Below, in pieces: positions 16,758 to 24,679 of a stretch of 64,000 nt of DNA. The notes beneath the pieces were generated by a model that saw nothing but the letters and a program-made list of their open reading frames with translations, was not told where the DNA came from and did not search any database. The translations under genes were made by a program, and so were the position numbers. Within the stretch, counting starts at the first letter, position 1. Every line of letters begins with the position of its first letter. Origin of the DNA: Oscillospiraceae bacterium (GTDB taxonomy: Bacteria > Bacillota > Clostridia > Oscillospirales > SIG627); the NCBI GenBank assembly GCA_015064635.1, contig SVRV01000002.1, forward strand, positions 16,140 to 80,139, in the 5' to 3' direction.

Positions 16758-17174
16758 TTACTTAATAATGGGGAGAATCTTCTCAACATCTGCATGGGGT
16801 CTGGGGATTACGTGAATTGCCACGATCTCACCAAGCTTTGATGCTGCTGCTCCACCTGCTTCTGTTGCAGCCTTAACTGCTCCAACGTCACCTCTTACCA
16901 TAACAGATACGAGACCGCTACCGATCTTCTCTGTTCCGATGAGAGTTACATTTGCTGCCTTTACCATTGCATCTGCTGCTTCGATTGCTGCAACAAGACC
17001 TCTGGTTTCTACCATTCCAAGTGCTTCAAGTGCCATTTTTCTTTCCTCCTTGATTTCAACTGCTGCCTTTTCATCAACTACAGCAACAGTTTCTTTTGTT
17101 TCTGTATTTATATCGTTATTTTTTGTAACCTTTTCAGGTGCGCTCTTTTTAGGAGCTGACTTTTTACGTTCCAT
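16758..17174 (-). CDS. BMC-H shell protein with N-terminal extension and internal start, copy 2
   Basis: A 138-residue frame: a 46-residue Lys/Glu/Ala-rich extension (starting [15 protein letters not shown]) followed by a 92-residue BMC-H domain nearly identical to copy 1, with pore loop EKIGSGLV. The outer ATG at 17174 has AAGGAG six bases upstream, overlapping the stop of the preceding BMC-H gene. A second, stronger AAGGAGG (17045-17051) inside the extension precedes an internal ATG at 17036 by 8 bases, exactly as in copy 1. Two products are therefore expected: extended and plain BMC-H. The extension has no recognised domain; it looks disordered and could bind cargo, other shell proteins or nucleic acid. 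That is inference. Confidence 0.88.
   Translation of the reverse strand: MERKKSAPKKSAPEKVTKNNDINTETKETVAVVDEKAAVEIKEERKMALEALGMVETRGLVAAIEAADAMVKAANVTLIGTEKIGSGLVSVMVRGDVGAVKAATEAGGAAASKLGEIVAIHVIPRPHADVEKILPIIK
17034..17051 (-). promoter_or_regulatory. Internal ribosome-binding site and start codon in extended BMC-H
   Basis: Minus-strand AAGGAGG (17051-17045), spacer aaagaaaa, ATG (17036-17034). In the longer frame these bases encode KEERKM. Identical sequence and spacing precede copy 1 of the gene, so this is probably the ancestral start, with the extension added by reading through from upstream. Confidence 0.75.
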
Positions 17175-17185
17175 CGCTATTCTCC

Positions 17186-17470
17186 TTATTTTTTAAGCCT
17201 TGCGGCACTGAGATTTACGATACGCATCGTTTCTTCGTGGGGATTTGCTATAACAAGACTCGCAACGGGCTTCTTAATAGCTCTTGCAACAGCATTTTCA
17301 ACTGCCGCAGTTACTGCTGAAACATCACCTTGTACTATAATAGTAACAAGTCTGCCACCCATCTTACGTTCCCATGTAACAAGCTCTACATCTGCTGACT
17401 TACACATGATATCAAGTGCATCAACAGCAGCCGTAACGCCTGAGACTTCAATAAATCCAAGTGAATTCAT
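17186..17470 (-). CDS. BMC-H shell protein with divergent pore
   Basis: A 94-residue BMC-H protein ([20 protein letters not shown], then [15 protein letters not shown]). The pore loop is [10 protein letters not shown], placing an Arg next to the pore where copies 1 and 2 have Ser-Gly, so this tile probably passes different metabolites. I start it at ATG 17470 with AGGAGGGG upstream; the longer frame adds nine residues that contain the ribosome-binding site. It lies between the extended BMC-H and another BMC-H gene, 13 bases after the latter. Confidence 0.92.
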   Translation of the reverse strand: MNSLGFIEVSGVTAAVDALDIMCKSADVELVTWERKMGGRLVTIIVQGDVSAVTAAVENAVARAIKKPVASLVIANPHEETMRIVNLSAARLKK

Positions 17471-17483
17471 TCTCGTCCCCTCC

Positions 17484-17798
17484 TTAATTCTTATCAAATC
17501 CGTGTATTTTCAGCATCTTTTCTGTGTCTTCCTCAACATTGGGAATAACATAGTGAGATACTACGCCGCTTACTTTGTTTGCTGCATCAACCGCAGCCTC
17601 AACTGCAGCCCTTACATTATCAACAGTACCACGGAATTTAACAACCACGAGGAGCGGAACAGGGAGTTTATCAGCGTTTGCAGGTTTGTTTTTATCAAAT
17701 CGCTCAACTGTTACATCTGCGGCTTTACAGCCTGCATCACATGCCGCAAAGGCAGTTACAAGACCGAAAACCTCAACCATTCCTACTGCTTTTCCCAT
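17484..17798 (-). CDS. BMC-H shell protein with loop insertion
   Basis: A 104-residue BMC-H protein (MGKAVGMVEVFGLVTAFAACD, then HYVIPNVEEDTEKML). Compared with the other BMC-H proteins it has an insertion of about 10 residues at the pore loop (FDKNKPANADKLPVPLL), which would widen or gate the pore. Two cysteines (20 and 24) lie in the first helix. It directly follows the alcohol dehydrogenase gene and probably forms a minor, specialised facet tile. Confidence 0.9.
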   Translation of the reverse strand: MGKAVGMVEVFGLVTAFAACDAGCKAADVTVERFDKNKPANADKLPVPLLVVVKFRGTVDNVRAAVEAAVDAANKVSGVVSHYVIPNVEEDTEKMLKIHGFDKN

Positions 17799-17816
17799 AA
17801 TTACTTGTTACCTTTC

Positions 17817-19019
17817 TTACGGGAACACCGCTATCTTAAGACCTTCCATCTTTAAGTTGGTCTCGTGAGCTTCATTTATCTCTGAAAGCTTATATCTGTG
17901 AGTAATAAGCTTGTTAAGCGGAATACCAATTGCCTGAGCTCTCTTGAGGAAGTCAAATGTTGTTGCATAATCACGAAGTGTGTAAACCCAAGAACCAACA
18001 GTTGTAATTTCCTTAGAGCAAATGTCAAAGTGAGGATTGATGGTAGCGTCTCCACCGTTGATGAAGAAGCCAAGCTCACAGAGACCACCGCCACTTCTTA
18101 TAAACTTATAAATGTTAGCATGCGCTATAGGTGAACCTGTGCACTGGAATGCAAAGTCTGCAAAGTATCCGCCAAAAGCATCCTTAACAGCTCCCGCAAG
18201 TGCTTCAATTCCCTTATGCTCCTTAAAGTTAACTGTTGCTGTAGCGCCCATTTCCTTAGCAAATTCAAGTCTCTTAGCTTCACCGTCAATAGCAACAATA
18301 TTCTCAACGCCCATAGTTCTGAGAATTGCTATACAGATAAGACCGATAGGACCGCATCCCTGTACTGCTACTCTCGAATTGAATCTGATGATGCCTGTTG
18401 TCTTTGCACGCTCAACTGCGTGAATAAGCACAGCACAAGGCTCAATAAGGATTCTTGAATCAAGGTCAAGATCGGATACGTTGAATACAGTCGATCCACC
18501 TCTAACTACTATGTAATCAGCAAACCAACCATTAAGGTGAGTGTCATCGTCGGGTATAAGACCGTAAACATCGGCACCTCCAACATTCTGCTTATTAAGG
18601 TCAAACATTGTGATATCGGGATTATCCTTAAATATCATACATGTAACTACCTTATCACCAATGTTAAGGGGCTTTCCTGCACTGTCCTTCTTAACATTCT
18701 TACCCATCTTAACAATCTCACCTGTGCCTTCGTGTCCGAGAACAACAGGAATGAGACCGAATGGGTCACGTTTAAATTCGTGAGCATCAGTACCGCACAC
18801 GCCACAACCTTCAACCTTTACGAGGATGTCATCATCTCCAAGTTCGGGAATGGGGAATTCAACGATATCATAATGTTCAAGCTTTGTAAGCATTGCCGCA
18901 CGAGAAGTCTTGGGCACGTCTGAAGTAGCCTTTTTTGCTGCCACAGGAGCACTCTTGCCGCTCATATTAGCAAGGACTTCTTTAACAATAGCTTCAATCT
19001 GCTCGGATTTAATATCCAT
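17817..19019 (-). CDS. Zinc-dependent alcohol dehydrogenase with encapsulation peptide
   Basis: A 400-residue medium-chain dehydrogenase. Residues 1-20 (SEQIEAIVKEVLANM) are an encapsulation helix, followed by an Ala/Lys linker. The catalytic zinc site is GCGVCGTDAHEF and GHEGTGEI; the NAD-binding glycines are in VQGCGPIGLICIAI. The four closely spaced cysteines of the structural zinc are absent. In this locus it would reduce propionaldehyde to 1-propanol, recycling NADH made by the aldehyde dehydrogenase, and might also reduce lactaldehyde to 1,2-propanediol. Many Pdu systems use an iron enzyme (PduQ) instead. Confidence 0.9.
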   Translation of the reverse strand: MDIKSEQIEAIVKEVLANMSGKSAPVAAKKATSDVPKTSRAAMLTKLEHYDIVEFPIPELGDDDILVKVEGCGVCGTDAHEFKRDPFGLIPVVLGHEGTGEIVKMGKNVKKDSAGKPLNIGDKVVTCMIFKDNPDITMFDLNKQNVGGADVYGLIPDDDTHLNGWFADYIVVRGGSTVFNVSDLDLDSRILIEPCAVLIHAVERAKTTGIIRFNSRVAVQGCGPIGLICIAILRTMGVENIVAIDGEAKRLEFAKEMGATATVNFKEHKGIEALAGAVKDAFGGYFADFAFQCTGSPIAHANIYKFIRSGGGLCELGFFINGGDATINPHFDICSKEITTVGSWVYTLRDYATTFDFLKRAQAIGIPLNKLITHRYKLSEINEAHETNLKMEGLKIAVFP

Positions 19020-19033
19020 AATATTTTGCTCCT

Positions 19034-19531
19034 TTATATCATATTTTCAAAAACTTGTTTTGCATAGTCGGCAAGAGCTGTATCTTGCTCCTCTGAGCCG
19101 CCGGAAATACCGACAGCACCTACTATTTCCTCGCCGCACTTCAAAACTTCTCCTCCACCGAAAATAACAATCTTACCTTGGTTAGTAAACTGTATTCCGT
19201 ACAAAGGAGCGCCGGGTGTAGCTAAAGTTGAAAGCTTCTTTGTCGACATCTTAAGAGAAGCACAAGTAAATGTCTTGTTCACAGCAACATCATAACTTGC
19301 AATATATGCATCATCCATACATTCTACTGCTATGATTCTTGCCGATGCATCGGAAACTGCAACAACTGCCTTTACGCCCATCTCGGAAGCTTTTTCTTCA
19401 ACTTTATAAATAAGTTCTCTTGCCATTGAAAGAGTTATATTTTTCACAACTCTATACTTTGTTGTGTCCGACTTTTTAGCCAGAACTTCACTGACTGCAT
19501 CGTTTATCAGCTTATCTAAATTAGCATTCAT
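19034..19531 (-). CDS. GlcG/PduO-C-like (HbpS family) microcompartment protein
   Basis: A 165-residue protein of the GlcG/HbpS/PduO C-terminal-domain family: VKAVVAVSDASARIIAVECMD, a central SYDVAVNKTFTCASL and a C-terminal GAVGISGGSEEQDTALA. An N-terminal helix (LDKLINDAVSEVLAKK) looks like an encapsulation peptide and is joined by a short linker. Family members bind haem or flavin-like cofactors, and copies occur in many microcompartment loci without a settled role. There is no adenosyltransferase domain, which fits the absence of B12 chemistry. It lies 13 bases after the aldolase stop. Confidence 0.85.
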   Translation of the reverse strand: MNANLDKLINDAVSEVLAKKSDTTKYRVVKNITLSMARELIYKVEEKASEMGVKAVVAVSDASARIIAVECMDDAYIASYDVAVNKTFTCASLKMSTKKLSTLATPGAPLYGIQFTNQGKIVIFGGGEVLKCGEEIVGAVGISGGSEEQDTALADYAKQVFENMI

Positions 19532-19544
19532 ATGAATACCTCAA

Positions 19545-20342
19545 TTATTTACCAAGCTGTGCAAGTACCTTCTTTGTAATTTCAGCAACAACTGCATCGT
19601 CACCTGATGATGAGCACTTGCATGAACCACCACAACTATGACAACTGGGCTTACCAGCCTTAGCATTGGGACAAAGGTCAGCAGGGTGCTTACCTGTCAT
19701 ACCAAACTGCTTTCTAATTTCGTAAAGTCTCTGAACCTGAGCATCAGAAAGCTGCTTAGGACCACCAAGAAGCTTAGACTGATAAAGAAGCTGAGCATAG
19801 AACTCAAGCGATTCCATCTTGTGATATGCAGCAAGAAGAGAGTCTGAGTATGCAAGTGCACCGTGGTTAGCAAGAAGAACTGCATCATAGTACTGAAGAT
19901 ATTTAGAAACTGCATCGGGAATTTCTTCTGTTGAAGGTGTACCATACTCTGCAATCGGAACGCATCCAAGTGCGATTACCGCTTCCGGCATAATAGGCTC
20001 TGTAAGAGGAATACCTGCAATAGCAAAGCTTGTTGCATATGAAGGATGAGCATGAACAACGCTCTTAACGTCAGGTCTTTCCTTGTAAACTCTCATGTGC
20101 ATTTTGATTTCTGAAGAAGGCTTGAAGCCAGCGTTTGCCTGAATAACCTTACCGGTTGCATCAACCTTACAAATGTACTCAGGAGTCATAAATCCCTTGC
20201 TTACACCTGTAGGTGTGCAAAGAAATTCATTGTCGTTGATTTTAACAGAGATGTTACCGTCATTTGCGGCTACCATGCCTCTGTTATAGATACGCTTACC
20301 AATCTCACAAATTTGTTTTTTGATCTCGTATTCTGAAGTCAT
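19545..20342 (-). CDS. Class II (FucA/RhaD-type) deoxyketose-1-phosphate aldolase with C-terminal encapsulation peptide
   Basis: A 265-residue zinc aldolase. Residues 1-215 match L-fuculose-phosphate aldolase and its AraD relatives: catalytic Glu78 (SSEIKMHM), zinc ligands His97 and His99 (VVHAHPSY) and His160 (LLANHGAL). It would split fuculose- or rhamnulose-1-phosphate into DHAP and L-lactaldehyde. The tail has a Cys-rich linker (Cys224, 234, 237, 241 and 243) and then an amphipathic helix DDAVVAEITKKVLAQLGK, the encapsulation peptide placed at the C-terminus. This gene defines the locus as fucose/rhamnose type. It is the first gene after an internal promoter. Confidence 0.9.
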   Translation of the reverse strand: MTSEYEIKKQICEIGKRIYNRGMVAANDGNISVKINDNEFLCTPTGVSKGFMTPEYICKVDATGKVIQANAGFKPSSEIKMHMRVYKERPDVKSVVHAHPSYATSFAIAGIPLTEPIMPEAVIALGCVPIAEYGTPSTEEIPDAVSKYLQYYDAVLLANHGALAYSDSLLAAYHKMESLEFYAQLLYQSKLLGGPKQLSDAQVQRLYEIRKQFGMTGKHPADLCPNAKAGKPSCHSCGGSCKCSSSGDDAVVAEITKKVLAQLGK

Positions 20343-20395
20343 TGTCTTATCTCCTCTATTTTTAATATTTTTTGATTACATACCTTTACACTTAA

Positions 20396-20452
20396 ATTCT
20401 ATCACCAACATCATTATATGTCAATAGGTTTCAAGTGATTTTTTGTTGTTTT
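20396..20452 (-). promoter_or_regulatory. Internal promoter of the microcompartment operon with T/G-rich motif
   Basis: On the minus strand TTGACA (20424-20419), 17-base spacer, TAGAAT (20401-20396), upstream of the aldolase ATG. Just upstream, TTTTGTTGTTTT on the plus strand (20441-20452) resembles the repeats upstream of the dehydratase promoter and is a candidate DeoR operator. This promoter would let the aldolase and shell genes be expressed apart from the dehydratase. Confidence 0.65.
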
Positions 20453-20485
20453 CTGTAAGTTTTATGTTGATTTAGTTGGTTTTTG

Positions 20486-20911
20486 CTAATTTCTGATATA
20501 ATTCAATAGCTCATCTATACCATCTCTTTTATAACTGCTTGTGAAAAACACTTCAGTGCACCCTGCTTCTCTTAACCACATCTCTGCCATGTCGGGACGG
20601 GCTTCTACAGCATCACACTTGGTTATAATCCCAATAACAGGACGTGTCGCCATTCCTACGATACACGGCGGAAACAAAGTATAATGCTCGGTTGCCGATG
20701 TAACAAGTCCTATTACATCAGATTCATACGAATAAACACCAAGAGCTCCGCCAAGTGTCTTGGTTTCGGCATATTCACCGGGAGTATCTATAATAAAATC
20801 CTCGAATCCAACATACTGTGTTTTATGATATTCAAGTTTTTCATTCTTCAAAGCAGATATAAGTGTACTTTTTCCAGCTTCGCTTCTGCCTATCAGTATC
20901 AACCGCTTCAT
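20486..20911 (-). CDS. EutP/PduV-family GTPase-like protein
   Basis: A 141-residue small P-loop protein with Walker A LIGRSEAGKSTLI (residues 5-17), switch-like DTPGEYAE and the TKCD guanine-recognition motif (GIITKCDAVE). PduV and EutP associate with microcompartments and have been linked to their placement in the cell or to acetate kinase activity; which applies here is unknown. The ATG overlaps the stop of the EutS-like gene. A 143-base gap with a promoter separates it from the aldolase. Confidence 0.88.
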   Translation of the reverse strand: MKRLILIGRSEAGKSTLISALKNEKLEYHKTQYVGFEDFIIDTPGEYAETKTLGGALGVYSYESDVIGLVTSATEHYTLFPPCIVGMATRPVIGIITKCDAVEARPDMAEMWLREAGCTEVFFTSSYKRDGIDELLNYIRN

Positions 20912-21279
20912 GTTCTCGTAATCTCACAAACAGAAAAGCCAAGCTTTTCTTTAGCGTAGAGAACCGCCGAATTGAAAGATTCGGTAACCTCAGATACGCT
21001 TCCTGTAATGATAAGCGTTCCGCTGAACCTGTCAACAAAACCGAGAGTAGCTCCGGAAGTTTTTAAAGCTATATCTGCAGCAATTACAGCATATTCAGCA
21101 GGTGACATTGTCATAATTCCGATAGCCGAACGAACAGAATAATCTACAGTAGGATCAAGTCCAAGCTTTCTGTATAATATCTTGTCCGGATTGGCAATGA
21201 TATGAGCTAATGTTATCTGCTTTCCGGGAACAAGTTCTTGGATTATTCTTTGTTTAATTTCATTATCTAAGAGTTCCAA
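20908..21279 (-). CDS. EutS/PduU-type circularly permuted BMC-H shell protein
   Basis: A 123-residue shell protein. VPGKQITLAHIIANPDK near residue 17, then SAIGIMTMSPAEYAVIAADIA and GFVDRFSGTLIITG, match EutS/PduU, whose BMC fold is circularly permuted and whose N-terminus makes a beta-barrel over the pore. PduU is thought to bind PduV, and here the EutP/PduV gene follows with a 4-base overlap. It ends in VCEITRT, as in the family. The gene follows the activase by 15 bases. Confidence 0.92.
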   Translation of the reverse strand: MELLDNEIKQRIIQELVPGKQITLAHIIANPDKILYRKLGLDPTVDYSVRSAIGIMTMSPAEYAVIAADIALKTSGATLGFVDRFSGTLIITGSVSEVTESFNSAVLYAKEKLGFSVCEITRT

Positions 21280-21294
21280 TTTATCACCTCCGGT

Positions 21295-22089
21295 TTATCC
21301 GCCGATTATGACTTTCAGTCCTGACTCTTCAGCAACCGACTTAAGCTCAAACATTTTTTCCTTAGAAGGAGACGGGACATCCCCCATCTTATATTCCCTT
21401 CCAAGTCCAACATACTTGTCGTATCCAAGTCTATGATAAGGAAGAAGGTTTAGTTCTTTCACCCCATCCAAAGACTTAGCAAACTGTGCAATGTCTCTTA
21501 TCTCCTCAGCTGTGTCATTAAATCCAGGAATAACAGGAACTCTGACAACGAACCTTTTTGCCAAAGCCGCTACTTTCCTTGCGTTTTGGAGTATCAATTC
21601 ATTTTTCATAGTCGTAAATTCTTCATGTTTTGAAGAATTCATATGCTTAATATCTACGAGAAATGTATCAATATAAGGTATAAGTGGCTCGATCATATCA
21701 AAAGGCACACACAGCGTTGTTTCTATTGCAGTATTGATTCCATGTTCTTTACACACTCTCAAGAGAGCCAAAGCAAAATCAGCTTGACAAAGAGTTTCTC
21801 CTCCCGAAAGGGTCAAACCGCCACCGCTTCTTCGATAGAATATTCTATCTCTTTGTATAGTCTCAAAAACTTCTTCAACCGTAACATCTTTACCAATAGT
21901 TTCGGTTCTTCCGTTTTTGACCATTGTCTGTATTTTATATTCCTGCGATTCAGGATTGCAGCACCAGCGACAACGAAGCAAACAGCCTTTCAAGAACACA
22001 ATAGTCCTTATTCCCGGTCCATCGTGCGTAGAAAACTGCTGAATATCAAAAATTCTGCCTTTTACCTTGAGATCGTCGCTAATTCCCAT
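21295..22089 (-). CDS. Glycyl radical enzyme activase (radical SAM)
   Basis: A 264-residue radical SAM enzyme that installs the glycyl radical on the adjacent dehydratase. The SAM cluster is C36xxxC40xxC43 in KGCLLRCRWCC, with the PFL-activase signature FSTHDGPGIRT before it and GGGLTLSGGE at about residue 95. It lacks the ferredoxin-like insert with extra cysteine clusters found in many GRE activases of about 300 residues, and so resembles the compact pyruvate formate-lyase activase. Its ATG overlaps the dehydratase stop, so the two are translationally coupled. Confidence 0.92.
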   Translation of the reverse strand: MGISDDLKVKGRIFDIQQFSTHDGPGIRTIVFLKGCLLRCRWCCNPESQEYKIQTMVKNGRTETIGKDVTVEEVFETIQRDRIFYRRSGGGLTLSGGETLCQADFALALLRVCKEHGINTAIETTLCVPFDMIEPLIPYIDTFLVDIKHMNSSKHEEFTTMKNELILQNARKVAALAKRFVVRVPVIPGFNDTAEEIRDIAQFAKSLDGVKELNLLPYHRLGYDKYVGLGREYKMGDVPSPSKEKMFELKSVAEESGLKVIIGG

Positions 22090-24593
22090 CAGAACATTCC
22101 CTGCTCAGTTCTGTTAATAATGTCATCCTGCAAAGATTTTGAAAGAGTTGTAAAGAGTGCACTGTAACCGGCAACTCGAACTACAAGTCCTTGATATTTT
22201 TCAGGATGAGCCTGAGCATCTCTGAGCGTCTCACGGCTGACAACATTAAACTGAACGTGGCTGCCTTTCTGATCAAAATATCCCCTGATTAAGGCAATAA
22301 AGCTTTCAATTCCCGATGTTCCCTCAAGAGCTGAAGGATGGAATTTCATATTAAACAGAGTACCGTTGGATGCAATTCCATGGTCAAGCTTTGAAACAGA
22401 ATTTGCCGAAGCTGTGGGGCCATGTACATCTCTGCCCGCCGATGGAGAAACACCGTCAGCAACGGGAGTGTATGCATATCTTCCGTCAGGAGTTGCACCT
22501 GTCTGTGCGCCAAGAGGCACGTTTGCAGAAACAGGATATAAACCAGCCTGGAACATACCGCCACGAGGATTCTTATACTTTTCAAGAGGTTTTGTATATG
22601 TATATGCAACATCTCTTGCAAGAGCATCTATATCTTCAATGTCATTACCGAATTTTGCTACATCAAGTATCATTTCTCGGATTTCAGCGTATCTTGAAGA
22701 ATTGCCTTTTTCAACAATTTCTTTTGTTATTGCTTCGATTTCTTTTTCACCGACTGTTACGCCACTATTTTGGAGCTCCTTTACAACCTTTGCAACGAGT
22801 TCTGAATAGTCAGCTTTTCCATAATTGTTGGCAAGAGCCTCTTTAAGTTCAGAAAGAGTAAATTTCTTTTCTTCAAACACAAGCTTTCGAATTGCATACA
22901 GCGAATCCGCCATATTAGCAATGCCGAATCCCTGAGGACCAGAGAAGTTATAAACAGCGCCGCCCTGTTCAGGTGTCTTTCCGCGTTTAATACAATCATC
23001 AATCATTGATGCAAGGAAAGGCAAAGGACATCTTTCTGCATGTGCAACATCAATAGCATTATTTGAATTTACCATAAGGCCGATCATATAATCCATATGC
23101 TGCTTATAAGCATCATAAAATTCTTCAAAAGAAGTCATATCCTCGACCTTCTTGGTCTTAACGCTTATCTGCTTACCATTATCAATACCGCTTGAGAAAA
23201 CAAGCTCGAGAGGTCTGCACATATTGAAGAACGCAGCGTCGTGCCATCCCCAAGTCTTACCGGACTTCTGAGGCTCAACGCAACCGATTATGTTATAATC
23301 TCTTGCATCCTGCATTGTGAGTCCACGACTTACAAGCGAAGGAATTATGACCTCGTCATTGTAATAAGCAGGTAAGCCGACACCGGTTCTTGTAAGTTCA
23401 GCAGCCTTAACAAGGAACTCGTGAGGAGTCTTGTTCCAAACTCTAACAGAGAACGAAGGCTGAGGAAGAAGAACATGCATTGTAGCCGCTATCGTCATAA
23501 ATGACAAATCGTTTGTAGCATCTTCACCATCAATTGTCTGACCACCTGCTATAAGGTTCTGGAACGTGCCATATCCCGCAAAGCCCTGTGCCGAAGCATC
23601 ATCTCTTACCTTACTGATATCATTGAATTTGATCCAAAGGCAATCAATAAGCTCTTGAGCAAAAGTCTTATCAAAATCAGGAGATTTTTTATCCATTTCA
23701 TAATAAGGATACATATACTGGTCAAAACGACCGGGAGAAATGGAATGTCCGTTAGATTCTGTCTGCAAAAGAAGCTGAACAAACCAGAAAGACTGACAAG
23801 CTTCATAAAAGTTTTCGGCAGGATTTGCAGGAACTTTTGAGCAGTTAAGAGCTATTCTGAGCAGCTCTTTTTTTCTCTTGTCATCACTTTCTTTTTCTGC
23901 CATATCAAGAGCAAGCTTTGCATAACGGTTCGCATATGTAATAGCTGCACGGCATGACATTATTGTAGCTTCGAGGAATGCTGACTTTGTTACGTAATCA
24001 GCATCGCCTACATTAATTTTTTCAAGTTCCTTTTCTGCTTCAGCAATGATACCGTTATAACCAAGTGCAAGAACCTTGTCATAATGAACACAAACATGAC
24101 CTACGCCGTTGTAAAAATAATTTCCCGGAGTAAAGATATTGTGTTCAATTGCAGTTATTGTTTCAGCAGACATATAAGAAGTTGCAAGCTCGCTTGTAGT
24201 CTTACCCTTCCAATACTTAAATACCTGACTCAAAGTCTTTTTAGTCTCTTCGGAAATATAAAAAGGGTCAGCACTTCTTGTTGCAAGTGTGTCAAATTCC
24301 TTTTCAACCCAGTCAAAAGAAAACTCGGGGAAAATTTGACAGCTCTTTGATGCAACCGTAGAACTTCCTACAATCAACTCGTTATCTCTTATTGTAACAG
24401 GGAGATTCTCACAGATATTTTTAAACGCCTTAGCACGTCTGATTACCATGGGCTCCCCTTCAGTCTCCATATATGACTGTGTAAGAAGAACCGCTCTGTC
24501 ACTCTCTATTTGAGGACGGGCATCAAACAAAGCTTGCTTGAGAAGATCTATTCTCGCAGTTTTTTCCGGCGTTTCAACTGTGTATTTTTTCAT
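22089..24593 (-). CDS. B12-independent 1,2-propanediol dehydratase (glycyl radical enzyme)
   Basis: An 834-residue glycyl radical enzyme and the signature enzyme of the locus. The thiyl-radical motif is IIGCVEPQ with Cys438 and Glu440; Asp452 follows in WGWHDAAFF, and His166 (GVGHVCVH) and His283 (NGHSISPGRFDQ) complete the diol site. This set is that of the glycerol/propanediol dehydratases, whereas choline trimethylamine-lyase differs at the Asp and His positions. The radical Gly809 is in RVAGYSALF. It dehydrates 1,2-propanediol to propionaldehyde. No clear encapsulation peptide is seen at either end. First gene of the operon, with GGCGGTG upstream. Confidence 0.92.
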   Translation of the reverse strand: MKKYTVETPEKTARIDLLKQALFDARPQIESDRAVLLTQSYMETEGEPMVIRRAKAFKNICENLPVTIRDNELIVGSSTVASKSCQIFPEFSFDWVEKEFDTLATRSADPFYISEETKKTLSQVFKYWKGKTTSELATSYMSAETITAIEHNIFTPGNYFYNGVGHVCVHYDKVLALGYNGIIAEAEKELEKINVGDADYVTKSAFLEATIMSCRAAITYANRYAKLALDMAEKESDDKRKKELLRIALNCSKVPANPAENFYEACQSFWFVQLLLQTESNGHSISPGRFDQYMYPYYEMDKKSPDFDKTFAQELIDCLWIKFNDISKVRDDASAQGFAGYGTFQNLIAGGQTIDGEDATNDLSFMTIAATMHVLLPQPSFSVRVWNKTPHEFLVKAAELTRTGVGLPAYYNDEVIIPSLVSRGLTMQDARDYNIIGCVEPQKSGKTWGWHDAAFFNMCRPLELVFSSGIDNGKQISVKTKKVEDMTSFEEFYDAYKQHMDYMIGLMVNSNNAIDVAHAERCPLPFLASMIDDCIKRGKTPEQGGAVYNFSGPQGFGIANMADSLYAIRKLVFEEKKFTLSELKEALANNYGKADYSELVAKVVKELQNSGVTVGEKEIEAITKEIVEKGNSSRYAEIREMILDVAKFGNDIEDIDALARDVAYTYTKPLEKYKNPRGGMFQAGLYPVSANVPLGAQTGATPDGRYAYTPVADGVSPSAGRDVHGPTASANSVSKLDHGIASNGTLFNMKFHPSALEGTSGIESFIALIRGYFDQKGSHVQFNVVSRETLRDAQAHPEKYQGLVVRVAGYSALFTTLSKSLQDDIINRTEQGMF

Positions 24594-24635
24594 TATTTCA
24601 CCGCCTTTATAAATTTCAATAACTATCTATTTAAT

Positions 24636-24663
24636 ATTATACATATAATTTGGGATTTGTCAA
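24636..24663 (-). promoter_or_regulatory. Main promoter of the microcompartment operon
   Basis: Minus-strand TTGACA (24663-24658), 16-base spacer and TATAAT (24641-24636), 43 bases upstream of the dehydratase start. It should drive the dehydratase, activase, EutS-like and EutP-like genes and perhaps the whole locus. Confidence 0.7.
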
Positions 24664-24679
24664 TATTTTGAGCTAATAA

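Noticed and set aside
22089..24593. Choline trimethylamine-lyase (CutC) identity for the glycyl radical enzyme
   Set aside because: The GCVEP motif is shared, but Asp452, His166 and His283 are those of diol dehydratases, and the locus has a sugar-phosphate aldolase.
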